A stretch of 64,000 nucleotides of DNA from RGIG9041 sp045657265 (GCA_045657265.1 JAZOSU010000012.1:60651-124650); one strand, 5' to 3'; shown: positions 17,921-27,407, counted from the first letter of the stretch. Numbers and translations are program-made. The notes: a model not told the origin generated them from the letters alone.

Positions 17921-18652
17921 ATGAAACAAAGTTGTTTTACAATTCTTTCTAATGAAAATATCGCAAAAGATATTATGCTTATGAAACTATCCGGTGATAC
18001 AAGTGATATTACTGCGCCGGGACAGTTTGTAAATATAAAACTTGATGGTTTGTATTTAAGAAGACCTATTTCAGTATGTGATTACTCAAAAGACACACTT
18101 ACTTTGATATACAAAGTGGTAGGCGAGGGAACCAAACTTATGAGTAGCTATTCCGAGGGTGTAAAGCTTGATATCCTTACAGGACTCGGTAATGGTTATG
18201 ATTGTACTTTGAGTGGTGATAAGCCATTGCTTATCTGTGGTGGCGTAGGTGTACCGCCAATGTATAATCTTTGCAAAATTCTTGCTAATCAAGGAAAAAA
18301 AGTGACCGTTGTTCTTGGTTTTAATAGTAAAGAAGATGTATTTTTTGAAGATCAATTCAAAAAACTTGGAGCTGAAGTTTTTGTTACGACAGTTGACGGC
18401 ACTTACGGAATAAAAGGTTTTGTAACTGACGCAATGAAAGATATAGATTATTCTTATTTTTATACTTGCGGACCTTTGCCTATGTTTAAAGCAGTTTATG
18501 ATTGTTCTGTAACATCAGGACAGTTTAGCTTTGAAGAGCGTATGGGTTGCGGTTTCGGCGCTTGTATGGGTTGTTCATGTAAGACCAAATACGGCAACAA
18601 GAGAATTTGCAAAGACGGACCTGTTCTTGTTAAGGAGGAAATAATATGGTAG
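17921..18652 (+). CDS. pyrK: Dihydroorotate dehydrogenase B electron-transfer subunit
   Basis: FAD and [2Fe-2S] subunit that passes electrons from dihydroorotate oxidation to NAD+. The FAD-binding RRPISVCDY is present near the N-terminus, and the nucleotide motif CGGVGVPPMYNL lies mid-protein. The C-terminal cluster ligands are C210, C215, C218 and C230 (GCGFGACMGC then RIC). It overlaps pyrD by 7 bases. The PyrK/PyrD pair is typical of anaerobic and other Firmicutes. Confidence 0.96.
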   Translation: MKQSCFTILSNENIAKDIMLMKLSGDTSDITAPGQFVNIKLDGLYLRRPISVCDYSKDTLTLIYKVVGEGTKLMSSYSEGVKLDILTGLGNGYDCTLSGDKPLLICGGVGVPPMYNLCKILANQGKKVTVVLGFNSKEDVFFEDQFKKLGAEVFVTTVDGTYGIKGFVTDAMKDIDYSYFYTCGPLPMFKAVYDCSVTSGQFSFEERMGCGFGACMGCSCKTKYGNKRICKDGPVLVKEEIIW

Positions 18653-19563
18653 ATACAAAAGTAACTCTCAGCGGACTTACCCTTGATAATCCTATTATTC
18701 CTGCAAGTGGAACTTTTGGTTACGGATATGAATTTGCAGAGCTTTATGATATAAATTGTCTTGGTTCTTTTTCGTTTAAAGGCACAACTTTAAACCCAAG
18801 ATTTGGAAATCCCACACCAAGAATTGCAGAATGTTCTTCTGGTATGATTAACAGTGTAGGTCTTCAGAATCCCGGTGTTGACAAAGTTATTTCAGAAGAA
18901 CTTGTTAAACTTAAAAAATGTTTTAACAAGCCTGTTATAGCAAACGTAAGTGGATTTTCTATTGAAGAATATGCACAGACTTGTGAAAAACTTGATGCTC
19001 AGGATCAGGTTGGTATTCTTGAGGTTAATATCAGTTGTCCAAATGTTCATAATGGTGGTATGAGTTTTGGTACCGATCCTAAAATGGCTGCGGCAGTTAC
19101 AAAAGCAGTTAAGGAAGTTACAAAAAAACCTGTTTACATTAAACTTAGTCCAAACGTTACTGATATTGTTTCAATAGCTAAGGCTTGTGAAGATGCAGGT
19201 GCTGACGGCATAAGTCTGATTAATACTCTTATGGGGATGAGAATAGATCTTAATACTAAAAAACCTGTTATTGCCAACAAAATGGGCGGTTTTTCGGGAA
19301 GTGCGATTTTTCCGGTAGCTGTGAGAATGGTTTATCAAGTTTATGAAAATGTTAAAATACCGATTATCGGTATGGGCGGAGTTTCATCTGCTAAAGATGT
19401 AATCGAAATGATGCTTGCGGGTGCAACTGCGGTTCAGATTGGCGCTGCTAATCTTGTTGATCCGTATATTTGTAGGGATATTGTTTTACAGTTACCTGAA
19501 ACTATGCAAAAATATAAAATTAATTCATTAAAAGAAATTATTGGAGGTGCTCATAATGGGTAA
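18646..19563 (+). CDS. pyrD: Dihydroorotate dehydrogenase B catalytic subunit
   Basis: FMN enzyme of class 1B that oxidises dihydroorotate to orotate, working with PyrK. The active-site cysteine is C131 in VNISCPNVHNGG. FMN-binding segments IGMGGVSSAKDV and GATAVQIGAAN are near the C-terminus. Length 305 residues. The gene starts inside the end of pyrK behind AAGGAGG, and its own end contains the start of pyrF. Confidence 0.97.
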   Translation: MVDTKVTLSGLTLDNPIIPASGTFGYGYEFAELYDINCLGSFSFKGTTLNPRFGNPTPRIAECSSGMINSVGLQNPGVDKVISEELVKLKKCFNKPVIANVSGFSIEEYAQTCEKLDAQDQVGILEVNISCPNVHNGGMSFGTDPKMAAAVTKAVKEVTKKPVYIKLSPNVTDIVSIAKACEDAGADGISLINTLMGMRIDLNTKKPVIANKMGGFSGSAIFPVAVRMVYQVYENVKIPIIGMGGVSSAKDVIEMMLAGATAVQIGAANLVDPYICRDIVLQLPETMQKYKINSLKEIIGGAHNG

Positions 19564-20254
19564 GGATGTTATTATCGCCTGTGATTTTTCAAGTGAACAA
19601 GCTGTTCTTGATTTTCTTGATAAATTTGAAGGCAAAAAACCTTTCGTTAAAATAGGTATGGAACTTTTCTACGCTTCCGGTCCGAGTATTGTTAAAAAAA
19701 TCAAAGACAGAGGTCATAAGATTTTCTTGGATCTTAAACTTCATGATATCCCTAACACCGTTAAAAAAGCTATGAGTGTTCTTTCAAATCTTGATGTTGA
19801 TATGTGTAATTTACACGCAGGTGGTACAATTGCTATGATGGAAGCAGCTATTGAAGGTCTCACAAGAGAAGATGGTACACGTCCTATGCTTATAGCCGTT
19901 ACTCAACTTACGTCAACAAGCCAGGAAAGAATGGAAAATGATTTGCTTATATCAAAACCTCTTGATGAAGTTGTACTTCATTATGCTCACAATGCAAAAC
20001 TTGCAGGTCTTGATGGTGTAGTTTGCTCACCACTTGAAGCAGGTAAAGTCCATGATGTTTGCGGCAAAGAATTTTGTACAGTTACTCCGGGTGTTCGTTT
20101 TGCAGACGGAGATATTGGAGATCAGGTTCGTGTTACAACTCCTGCAAAAGCTAAAGAAATAGGATCTGATTACATAGTTGTAGGTCGTCCAATAACTGCT
20201 GCTGAAGATCCTGTTGCTGCTTATGAACGTTGTGTTGCTGAATTTATTGATTAA
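19556..20254 (+). CDS. pyrF: Orotidine 5'-phosphate decarboxylase
   Basis: Decarboxylates OMP to UMP. The catalytic motif DLKLHDIPNT supplies D59, K61 and D64, and GVRFADG and VVGRPITAA are the phosphate-binding parts. I use ATG 19556, giving 232 residues and overlapping the pyrD end by 8 bases. The in-frame TTG at 19541 lies in the GGAGG ribosome-binding site and is unlikely. Confidence 0.96.
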   Translation: MGKDVIIACDFSSEQAVLDFLDKFEGKKPFVKIGMELFYASGPSIVKKIKDRGHKIFLDLKLHDIPNTVKKAMSVLSNLDVDMCNLHAGGTIAMMEAAIEGLTREDGTRPMLIAVTQLTSTSQERMENDLLISKPLDEVVLHYAHNAKLAGLDGVVCSPLEAGKVHDVCGKEFCTVTPGVRFADGDIGDQVRVTTPAKAKEIGSDYIVVGRPITAAEDPVAAYERCVAEFID

Positions 20255-20271
20255 TTTTGGAGGTTATTAAA

Positions 20272-20919
20272 ATGAATGATATTAAAACTTTAATTGCAAA
20301 AGATTTACTTTCTATAAAAGCCGTATTTTTCCGTCCTGATGAACCGTTTACTTGGGCAAGTGGCATAAAAAGTCCTGTTTATTGTGATAACAGACTTACT
20401 TTAACAGCTCCAAAAGTACGTGATGATGTAGAAAATTCACTTGCTGAAACAATAAAGAAAGAGTATCCGGAAGTTGAAGTTCTTATGGGAACAAGCACAG
20501 CAGGTATTGCTCACGCTGCAATTACTGCTCATATTTTAGATTTGCCTATGGGCTATGTAAGATCAGGACATAAAGACCACGGCAGAGGAAATCAGATTGA
20601 AGGTAAACTTGAAAAAGGTCAGAAAGTTGTTGTGGTTGAAGATTTGATTTCAACAGGTGGCAGTGTTATTGAAGTTGTTGATGTTCTTCGTGAAGCAGGT
20701 GCCGAAGTTTTAGGTATCGTAAGCATATTCACTTACGGTATGCAAAAAGGTATTGACAGACTTGCTGCTGCAAATGTTAAAAATGTCAGCCTTACTAATT
20801 TTGATACAATAGCTCAGGTTGCTGCTGAGGAAAAATATATTAAAGAAGAAGACATTGCTCGTCTTATCGCTTTCAGAAACAATCCAAGTGATGAAAGTTG
20901 GATCGGAGGTCAGAAGTAA
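20272..20919 (+). CDS. pyrE: Orotate phosphoribosyltransferase
   Basis: Adds the ribose-phosphate of PRPP to orotate. The PRPP-binding loop VVVEDLISTGGS is at about residues 120-131, and the flexible catalytic loop SGHKDHGRGNQIEG precedes it. Length 215 residues from ATG 20272. The alternative TTG at 20257 overlaps the GGAGG. The stop TAATG shares a base with the pyrB start. Confidence 0.97.
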   Translation: MNDIKTLIAKDLLSIKAVFFRPDEPFTWASGIKSPVYCDNRLTLTAPKVRDDVENSLAETIKKEYPEVEVLMGTSTAGIAHAAITAHILDLPMGYVRSGHKDHGRGNQIEGKLEKGQKVVVVEDLISTGGSVIEVVDVLREAGAEVLGIVSIFTYGMQKGIDRLAAANVKNVSLTNFDTIAQVAAEEKYIKEEDIARLIAFRNNPSDESWIGGQK

Positions 20920-21833
20920 TGCGTAATCTTATCGATATTCTGGATCTTTCAATTGAAGAAATAGCTCATTTGCTTGATGTTGCTAACGACATTATAGAAA
21001 ATCCCGAAAAATATCGTGAGAAATGCCGTTACAAGAAACTTGCAACTTTGTTCTTTGAACCGTCTACCCGTACAAGACTTTCTTTTGAAGCAGCAATGAT
21101 GGAACTTGGTGGCAACGTACTTGGATTTTCTTCAGCTTCTTCAAGTTCTTCTTCAAAAGGTGAGAGTGTTTCCGATACAGTCGCTGTCGTTAGTGGATAC
21201 GCAGATATTATTGCTATGAGACATCCTAAAGAAGGCGCTCCTTTGGTGGCTTCTTTTAAAAGTGATGTTCCGATTATTAATGCAGGTGATGGCGGTCACA
21301 ATCATCCGACTCAGACATTGACTGATCTTCTTACAATTTTAAGAGAAAAGGGAAGACTTTCTGATATGACTGTTGGTCTTTGCGGTGACCTTAAATTTGG
21401 AAGAACTGTTCATTCATTGATTTCAGCTCTTTCAAGATATACAGGCATTAAATTTATTCTTATTTCGCCATCAGAACTTAAAGTTCCTATGTACGTTAAA
21501 GAAGATAATCTTGATACAAAAAATATCAGCTATATCGAGACAGAATCTCTTGATGATGTTATCGGTCAGCTCGATGTATTGTATATGACCAGAGTCCAGA
21601 GAGAAAGATTTTTCAACGAAGAAGATTATTTACGTCTTAAAGACAGTTATATCTTAACTCCCGAAAAACTTAAAAATGCTAAAGATGATTTATGTATTCT
21701 TCATCCGCTGCCAAGAGTTAATGAAATTGAAACGACTGTTGATGATGATAAAAGAGCTTGCTATTTCAAACAGGCTAAATATGGTAAATTTGTCCGTATG
21801 GCTCTTATTCTTATGTTGTTGGGGGTAGAATAA
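20919..21833 (+). CDS. pyrB: Aspartate carbamoyltransferase catalytic subunit
   Basis: Joins carbamoyl phosphate and aspartate. The carbamoyl-phosphate motif FEPSTRTR is at residues 46-53, and HPLPRVNEI is present near the C-terminus. Length 304 residues from ATG 20919, which overlaps the pyrE stop by one base. GGAGG lies nine bases upstream. It is followed with a one-base overlap by pyrI, so the organism has the regulated PyrBI complex instead of the Bacillus type. Confidence 0.97.
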   Translation: MRNLIDILDLSIEEIAHLLDVANDIIENPEKYREKCRYKKLATLFFEPSTRTRLSFEAAMMELGGNVLGFSSASSSSSSKGESVSDTVAVVSGYADIIAMRHPKEGAPLVASFKSDVPIINAGDGGHNHPTQTLTDLLTILREKGRLSDMTVGLCGDLKFGRTVHSLISALSRYTGIKFILISPSELKVPMYVKEDNLDTKNISYIETESLDDVIGQLDVLYMTRVQRERFFNEEDYLRLKDSYILTPEKLKNAKDDLCILHPLPRVNEIETTVDDDKRACYFKQAKYGKFVRMALILMLLGVE

Positions 21834-22252
21834 TGTTTGTTGATTCAGTGAAAAATGGTATAGTTATCGACCATATTACAAATGGCAAAGCTATGCAGAT
21901 TTATAAAATGCTTTCTCTTTCAAAGCTTGATTGCCCTGTTGCTATTCTTGAAAACGTTTCAAGTAAAAAAACAGGAAAAAAAGATATTATAAAAATTCAC
22001 GCAGATATTGATATTAACTTGGATGTTTTAGGATTTATCAGTCCTAATATCACTGTTGACATAATAAAAAATGGTGAAATTGTCGAGAAAAAACATATAG
22101 AACTTCCTGAAAAACTTACTGATATAATTGTTTGTAAAAACCCAAGATGTATTACTTCTACAGAACAGGGAATCAAACAAATTTTCAAACTCACAGATAA
22201 AGAAAAAGGTGTTTATCGCTGTCTTTACTGTGAAACTAAAGCAGATCGTTGA
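21833..22252 (+). CDS. pyrI: Aspartate carbamoyltransferase regulatory subunit
   Basis: Binds nucleotide effectors and holds the PyrB trimers together. The structural zinc site of the C-terminal domain is visible as C101, C106, C130 and C133 (CKNPRC, then CLYC). The 139-residue length is slightly short compared with enteric PyrI (about 153) but covers both domains. The TAATG junction with pyrB suggests coupled translation. Confidence 0.96.
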   Translation: MFVDSVKNGIVIDHITNGKAMQIYKMLSLSKLDCPVAILENVSSKKTGKKDIIKIHADIDINLDVLGFISPNITVDIIKNGEIVEKKHIELPEKLTDIIVCKNPRCITSTEQGIKQIFKLTDKEKGVYRCLYCETKADR

Positions 22253-22256
22253 TTCT

Positions 22257-23135
22257 ATGAAAAGTTGCAATTTATGTCCCAGAAATTGCAATGTTGACAG
22301 ACAAAAAAATATCGGCTTTTGTGGAGTTTCGGATAACCTTAAAATCGCAAAAGCCGATTTGCATTTTTGGGAAGAACCGTGCATTTCAGGAATTGGCGGT
22401 TCTGGAACTGTTTTTTTTAGTGGATGTTCTCTCGGATGCGTATTTTGCCAGAATAAGTCTATTTCACATAAACGTTTTGGTAAGGCGATTACCGATTCAA
22501 GATTTTATGAAATTTTGTTCGAACTAAAGGAACGGGGTGCTGAAAATATCAACCTTGTCACCGCTGACCATTATTTAGATAAATTAATTCCAATATTGAA
22601 AAAAGCTAAGTTAAATGGGCTTGATTTACCGATTATTTTGAATACATCATCCTATTTGAAACCAGATTTAATTAATAGGCTAAAAGATGTAGTTGATGTT
22701 TTTATTGCTGATTTGAAGTTTTTTTCGAGTGATATTGCCAAGAAATACTGTAACGCTTATACTTATCCTGATATTGCTAAGACTGCGATAGATACTATGT
22801 ATTCTTTAACTGGTAAACCTGTTTATAAAAACAATATTATGGTTTCAGGGGTTATTGTTCGAATACTTGTGTTGCCAGGGAATTTGATAGATGCAAAGCG
22901 TTCAGTAAAATATATTTTAGATAAATATGGTGAAAATGTTTGTTTATCTGTAATGAACCAATTTACTCCCGTTGTTGCAACAAAGTACTATGAACTTTGT
23001 CGTAAACTAACAGAATCTGAATATAAAAGTGTTGTTGATTTTGCTGTGTCTCATAAATTCAAACACGGATATATTCAACAAAACGGTTCTGATGTTAAAG
23101 AATTTATTCCTGATTTTGATTTAAAAGGTGTTTAA
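22257..23135 (+). CDS. Radical SAM protein, PflX/COG1313-like
   Basis: Uncharacterised radical SAM enzyme. Taking ATG 22257, the protein has 292 residues. An N-terminal cysteine group (C4, C7, C11, C22 in CNLCPRNC and FCG) comes before the radical SAM cluster C57, C61, C64 (GCSLGCVFCQN). The order and spacing fit the COG1313 group related to pyruvate-formate-lyase activating enzymes. The substrate is unknown. It starts 4 bases after pyrI without a clear ribosome-binding site, so translation may depend on pyrI. A longer in-frame reading back to 22128 overlaps pyrI and does not match the family, so I reject it. Confidence 0.82.
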   Translation: MKSCNLCPRNCNVDRQKNIGFCGVSDNLKIAKADLHFWEEPCISGIGGSGTVFFSGCSLGCVFCQNKSISHKRFGKAITDSRFYEILFELKERGAENINLVTADHYLDKLIPILKKAKLNGLDLPIILNTSSYLKPDLINRLKDVVDVFIADLKFFSSDIAKKYCNAYTYPDIAKTAIDTMYSLTGKPVYKNNIMVSGVIVRILVLPGNLIDAKRSVKYILDKYGENVCLSVMNQFTPVVATKYYELCRKLTESEYKSVVDFAVSHKFKHGYIQQNGSDVKEFIPDFDLKGV

Positions 23136-23942
23136 ATGCTTAGTTGTCCTGTATGTAAACAAAATTTAATAAAAAATTGTAAGTCTTATAGTTGTATCAA
23201 TGGTCATTGTTTTGATATATCTAAAAAAGGCTATGTAAATCTTCTTATGTCTCAGAGTTCATCCTTAAAAACTCACGGCGATGACAAAGAGATGACAGCA
23301 GGTAGACGTGATTTTTTAAACAGCGGTCATTATGAAAAATTGAAAAAAGAAATTTGCAAAAGAACTGAAAAATTCACGAGTCTTATTGATGTTGGATGTG
23401 GTGAGGGATATTATACTTGTTCTGTTTATGAAAACAATAACAACTGTAAAGTTTTTGGGATAGATATTTCAAAAGATATTGTCGCAGCAGCTCATATAAG
23501 AAATAAAAAAGGTGATGTTGCTTTTGCTGTTGCAGGATGTACTAATATTCCGGTTGCTGATAAAAGTATTGAATGTATACTTTCAGTTTTTGCTCCGGTT
23601 TGTGATAGTGAATTTTCAAGGATTACTGTTTCTGATGGATATATTATCAGAGTTACGCCGGGCTTAAATCATTTATTTGAATTAAAAGAAGCAGTCTATG
23701 ATAACGCGCGATTAAATGAAAAAATAAATTTGGAAATTAAAGGTTTTCAAATATTATCCTCAGATATTTTGAAGTATAAGTTTATTGCCAATACTGAACA
23801 AATAAAAAATTTGTTTACTATGACACCGTATTACTACAAAACTTCACCGAGTGATAAAGCTAAGCTTGATAAAATTGATAATTTAGATATAACAGCAGAA
23901 TTTGAAATTACAACATATAAAAAAACCGATTCAATTATTTGA
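23136..23942 (+). CDS. rlmA: RlmA-type 23S rRNA guanine-N1 methyltransferase
   Basis: SAM-dependent methyltransferase expected to modify G745 or G748 in 23S rRNA. The family-specific N-terminal zinc motif is visible: C4 and C7 (CPVC), then C20 and the H24/C25 pair, followed by FDISKKGYVNLL. The SAM motif DVGCGEGYYTC and SVFAPVCDSEF follow. 268 residues. It directly follows the radical SAM gene, and its stop codon lies within the loop of a terminator hairpin. Confidence 0.88.
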   Translation: MLSCPVCKQNLIKNCKSYSCINGHCFDISKKGYVNLLMSQSSSLKTHGDDKEMTAGRRDFLNSGHYEKLKKEICKRTEKFTSLIDVGCGEGYYTCSVYENNNNCKVFGIDISKDIVAAAHIRNKKGDVAFAVAGCTNIPVADKSIECILSVFAPVCDSEFSRITVSDGYIIRVTPGLNHLFELKEAVYDNARLNEKINLEIKGFQILSSDILKYKFIANTEQIKNLFTMTPYYYKTSPSDKAKLDKIDNLDITAEFEITTYKKTDSII

Positions 23943-23953
23943 ATCGGTTTTTA
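23921..23953. terminator. Bidirectional terminator between rlmA and thrS
   Basis: A perfect AAAAACCGATTCAA / TTGAATCGGTTTTT stem flanked by A and T runs. The rlmA stop codon lies in it, and it also sits just past the thrS stop, so it can terminate both convergent genes. Confidence 0.9.
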
Positions 23954-23964
23954 AAATATTCGAT

Positions 23965-25890
23965 TTATTTTTTTGAAGCTATTTTTTCATTGATGTTTGC
24001 AATGAATTCATCAATACTCATAGCGCCAAGATCACCATCTGCTCTTGAACGAACAGAAACAGTACCGCTTTGAGCTTCTTTTTCACCAATTATTAACATA
24101 TAAGGTGTTTTTTGAAGCTGAGCTTCTCTGATTTTGTAACCAATTTTTTCATTGCGATAATCAACAGAAATTCTAAGACCTGCATTTGTAAGTTTATCAC
24201 ATACTGCTTTTGCGGTATCAGCATATGCATCGCTAATCGGTAAAATAACCGCCTGTACAGGTGCCATCCATACAGGAAGAGCACCGGCATATTTTTCAAG
24301 AATTAAAGCAAGCGTTCTTTCGTAACATCCAATAGCTGTTCTGTGGATTATATATGGATTTTTCTTAATGCCGTCTTTGTCAACAAATTCCATACCGAAT
24401 TTTTCGGCAAGCATTTGGTCAACCTGTATTGTGATAAGTGTATCTTCTTTACCGTAAACGTTTTTGATCTGAATATCAAGCTTGGGACCATAGAAAGCAG
24501 CTTCTCCGACACCTATAGAATATTTAACTCCAAGATTATCAAGAATTTTGCCCATCATATCCTGAGATTCAGCCCATTGTTCGTCTGTTCCGATATATTT
24601 TTCTCTGTCATCCGGATCCCACTGTGAGAATCTGAAAGAAATGTCCTCGGCAAGACCCACACATTCGAGCATATATCTTGCAAGTTCAAGACAGTTTTTG
24701 AATTCATCTTCCAATTGTTCTGGAGTACAGATTATATGACCTTCAGAAATAGTAAACTGTCTTACGCGAATAAGACCATGCATTTCACCGGATTCTTCGT
24801 TTCTGAAGAGAGTAGATGTTTCACCAAGACGCATTGGTAAATCTCTGTATGAGCGCATTCTGTTTAAAAACACTTGATATTGGAAAGGACAAGTCATAGG
24901 ACGAAGAGCAAAAACTTCATCATCACTATCAGGGTCACCCATAACAAACATTCCGTCACGATAATGATCCCAGTGACCTGAGATTTTATACAAATCACTT
25001 TTAGCCATTAAAGGCGTTTTGGTTAAAAGATAACCGCGTTTATATTCTTCGTCTTCAACAAATCTTTGAAGAATCTGCATAACTTTAGCACCTTTTGGAA
25101 GCATAACGGGAAGACCTTGTCCAATTGCATCAACTGTTGTAAAATATTCAAGTTCTCTGCCTATTTTATTATGATCTCTCTTTTTTGCTTCTTCAAGCAT
25201 TGTAAGATGTTCTTCAAGTTCAGCAGCTTTCTGGAAAGCTATACCATATATTCTCTGTAACATTTTTCTGTTACTGTCACCGCGCCAATATGCACCTGTT
25301 GAAGAAAGAAGTGCTATTGCTTTGATTTTTGAAATATCAAAAAGGTGAGGACCGGCGCAAAGATCTGTAAATCCACCTTGAGAATATAAAGTTATATTTT
25401 CACCTTTACCTGCGTGCTCGTCAATGAGTTCAAGCTTATAAGGCTCATCTTTCATTATTTCACGGGCTTTATCAGCTGAAACTTCAATTCTTTCCATCTT
25501 GTATCTTTCTTTTACAAGTCTTTTCATTTCAGCTGTGATTTTTTCAAGATCAGTAGAATTAAAAGGAGTTTCTACATCAAAATCATAATAAAAACCAGAA
25601 TCAATAGCTGGTCCTATTGCAAGTTTGGCGTTCGGAAACAGATTTTTCACAGCTTGAGCAAGAACGTGCGAAGCTGTGTGCCAGAATACTTTTTTTCCTT
25701 CAAGAGTATCCATTGTTAATGTTTCTATAGTACAGTCGGTATCCACTGTGGTAGTGAGTTCAGCGGTAGATCCGTTTATTTTACACGCAACGCAGTTTCT
25801 TGCCAACTGAGGATCAATTTCAAAAATGGCATCAAAAACGGTGTTTGCGTCTGTTTCGTAATTTTTTCCGTCAATAATAATTTTTTTCAC
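23965..25890 (-). CDS. thrS: Threonyl-tRNA synthetase
   Basis: Charges tRNA-Thr. Domain order from the N-terminus: TGS-like domain, editing domain with HTASHVLAQ and CAGPHLF, class II catalytic core (RLGETSTLFRNEESGEMHG; EGHIICT), motif 3 CYERTLALILEKY, and the anticodon-binding domain. I choose GTG 25890 (641 residues), because AGAAGG lies 8 bases upstream; a GTG at 25899 is also in frame. A TTGAAA/TATAAT promoter lies upstream. No T-box leader is visible, unlike for alaS. Confidence 0.97.
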   Translation of the reverse strand: MKKIIIDGKNYETDANTVFDAIFEIDPQLARNCVACKINGSTAELTTTVDTDCTIETLTMDTLEGKKVFWHTASHVLAQAVKNLFPNAKLAIGPAIDSGFYYDFDVETPFNSTDLEKITAEMKRLVKERYKMERIEVSADKAREIMKDEPYKLELIDEHAGKGENITLYSQGGFTDLCAGPHLFDISKIKAIALLSSTGAYWRGDSNRKMLQRIYGIAFQKAAELEEHLTMLEEAKKRDHNKIGRELEYFTTVDAIGQGLPVMLPKGAKVMQILQRFVEDEEYKRGYLLTKTPLMAKSDLYKISGHWDHYRDGMFVMGDPDSDDEVFALRPMTCPFQYQVFLNRMRSYRDLPMRLGETSTLFRNEESGEMHGLIRVRQFTISEGHIICTPEQLEDEFKNCLELARYMLECVGLAEDISFRFSQWDPDDREKYIGTDEQWAESQDMMGKILDNLGVKYSIGVGEAAFYGPKLDIQIKNVYGKEDTLITIQVDQMLAEKFGMEFVDKDGIKKNPYIIHRTAIGCYERTLALILEKYAGALPVWMAPVQAVILPISDAYADTAKAVCDKLTNAGLRISVDYRNEKIGYKIREAQLQKTPYMLIIGEKEAQSGTVSVRSRADGDLGAMSIDEFIANINEKIASKK

Positions 25891-25921
25891 TAAAAACACC
25901 TTCTTTTTGAATTATTCTTCT

Positions 25922-25950
25922 ATTATAATATTATTTATTATTAATTTCAA
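25922..25950 (-). promoter_or_regulatory. Promoter of thrS
   Basis: On the minus strand, TTGAAA (25950-25945), a 17-base spacer and TATAAT (25927-25922), about 32 bases before the chosen GTG. Confidence 0.7.
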
Positions 25951-25971
25951 GAGCAATTGATATTTTACTTA

Positions 25972-26000
25972 TTGATATTTATTCATTTATGTAGTAAAAT
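25972..26000 (+). promoter_or_regulatory. Promoter of the dCMP deaminase gene
   Basis: TTGATA (25972-25977), a 17-base spacer and TAAAAT (25995-26000), placed just before AAGGAGGG and the start codon. It is divergent from the thrS promoter. Confidence 0.65.
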
Positions 26001-26022
26001 ATCAAAAAAGGAGGGTGTTAAG

Positions 26023-26523
26023 ATGAGACGTGATAAATTTAATTATTATTTGGATATTGCTGAAGCTGCAACTACAAGAGGAACTTGTTTGCGCAGAAAT
26101 TTCGGCGCAATAATTGTTAATAACGATCAGATTATTTCAACCGGATATACAGGTGCTCCGAGAGGTAGAGTAAACTGTTGTGATTGCGGTGAATGTATTC
26201 GTGAAAAACTTAACGTTCAGCGCGGTGAAAGATATGAACTCTGTCGTTCGGTTCATGCTGAAGCTAATTGTATTATTTCTGCGCCTCGTAATGAAATGAT
26301 TGGCTCAACTTTGTTTCTTGTTGGCAAAGAGGTTACAACAGGGGAATATGTAAAAAACGCAAACTCATGTTCTATGTGTCAAAGATTGATAATAAATGCG
26401 GGAATTTCGAGAGTTATAGTAAGAGATGATATTGATAACTATCGTATTATTGACGTTAATGACTGGATTGAAAACGATGATTCGCTTTTAGGTTTATCTA
26501 CATATTCACAGTCTTCTAAATAA
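26023..26523 (+). CDS. Deoxycytidylate (dCMP) deaminase family protein
   Basis: Zinc deaminase expected to convert dCMP to dUMP and so feed thymidylate synthesis; ComEB of Bacillus is related. The zinc and catalytic motif is HAEANC (H78, E80), with partner cysteines in SCSMC (C116, C119). An extra Cys-rich loop, CCDCGEC (52-58), is typical of this subfamily. The strong Shine-Dalgarno AAGGAGGG at 26008-26014 fixes ATG 26023, giving 166 residues; a longer in-frame reading from 25957 has no support. A terminator overlaps the stop codon. Confidence 0.92.
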   Translation: MRRDKFNYYLDIAEAATTRGTCLRRNFGAIIVNNDQIISTGYTGAPRGRVNCCDCGECIREKLNVQRGERYELCRSVHAEANCIISAPRNEMIGSTLFLVGKEVTTGEYVKNANSCSMCQRLIINAGISRVIVRDDIDNYRIIDVNDWIENDDSLLGLSTYSQSSK

Positions 26524-26548
26524 AAAAGCTGTCTTTGACAGCTTTTTT
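26523..26548. terminator. Bidirectional terminator after the dCMP deaminase gene
   Basis: An AAAAAGCTGTC / GACAGCTTTTT hairpin with a 3-base loop and flanking A and T runs. It lies between convergent genes, and its end touches the stop codon of the minus-strand gene. Confidence 0.88.
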
Positions 26549-27335
26549 ATTTGCAACCTCTAAAATCAGGTGGGAAAAATTCATTTGTTGGAAAGGATAA
26601 ACGTTCAAAGTAGTTACATGGTTCTTCATTTTCTATAGGTCTGCATTCTTTATCGGGAAGACTGAATTTTGCTGACGGAATTAGCATTTGTACTTCTCTG
26701 ACTATTCTTACTATACTGAATACACCTATAGTGACCACTAAATTTCTTTCGCTTGTTGAAGTAAGACCATCTTCAAAGCAACACTGTACACAATGAGGTA
26801 ATGACTGAAGATCGGTTTCACAACAACATATATTACTGTTTGAGGGAATGGTTTTTGAATTTAGAATTATCGGGTCAACGACATCAACTTGAGCGATAGG
26901 AAGATTTTTTGTTGATTTTGTGTGTCCGATTTCGTTATTTTCGGAATATTTAGAAGAATATGTTATACTGTTTCCTTCACTTCCGAATAAAATTACTGTT
27001 TTATTGCATGAAGCAAGGCCTTTTACAATTATTGGTCTTCCTATACCTGTGTATACTTCAAATTCCAATAAAAAGAAAAACATTATGTTTACAGAATAGA
27101 ATCCTTGATTAAATGGAACCGGATCGAGATCTACCGATGTCCATATGAGCTCTGACTTATGATTTTTGACATTGATAGCATTATCTACAACTTTTTGGTC
27201 CTGTGGATTCAGATATACACGCAAATCCGAAAAACAGTCTTTATCTTTGCATGTGTCGTAAATACGCTCAACATTTATACATACTTCATCTTTGAATTTA
27301 CCATCATTTACATTTCCGCATTCAATATTTTCCAA
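26547..27335 (-). CDS. Conserved clostridial Cys-rich protein, possibly sporulation-linked
   Basis: A 262-residue protein with no signal peptide or clear membrane segment. It is rich in cysteine, with an N-terminal CINVERIYDTCKDKDCFSDL block and a central cluster (ICCCETD, CVQCCFEDG). I recall similar proteins of unknown function with an N-terminal IYDTCKDKDC block in Clostridia. The TTG start at 27335 is set by an AGGAGG (27349-27344). An upstream match to the late mother-cell sigma consensus suggests expression during sporulation; Cys-rich proteins in spore formers are often coat components, but this is inference only. Confidence 0.68.
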   Translation of the reverse strand: MENIECGNVNDGKFKDEVCINVERIYDTCKDKDCFSDLRVYLNPQDQKVVDNAINVKNHKSELIWTSVDLDPVPFNQGFYSVNIMFFFLLEFEVYTGIGRPIIVKGLASCNKTVILFGSEGNSITYSSKYSENNEIGHTKSTKNLPIAQVDVVDPIILNSKTIPSNSNICCCETDLQSLPHCVQCCFEDGLTSTSERNLVVTIGVFSIVRIVREVQMLIPSAKFSLPDKECRPIENEEPCNYFERLSFPTNEFFPPDFRGCK

Positions 27336-27380
27336 ATTAAAATCCTCCTGTGAAATATTTGCTTAAAAAGCTTTCATAAT

Positions 27381-27407
27381 TATTTTATGAAAAAAACAAA
27401 AAATGGT
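27381..27407 (-). promoter_or_regulatory. Possible mother-cell sporulation sigma promoter
   Basis: On the minus strand, AC (27407-27406), 16 bases, then CATAAAATA (27389-27381) fits the remembered sigma-K pattern AC-N16/17-CATAnnnTA; sigma-E has a related -10. A CATA-type element in AT-rich DNA can arise by chance. Confidence 0.4.

Noticed and set aside
25900..25960. T-box leader for thrS
   Set aside because: The leader between the promoter and the start is only about 30 bases and has no T-box motif.
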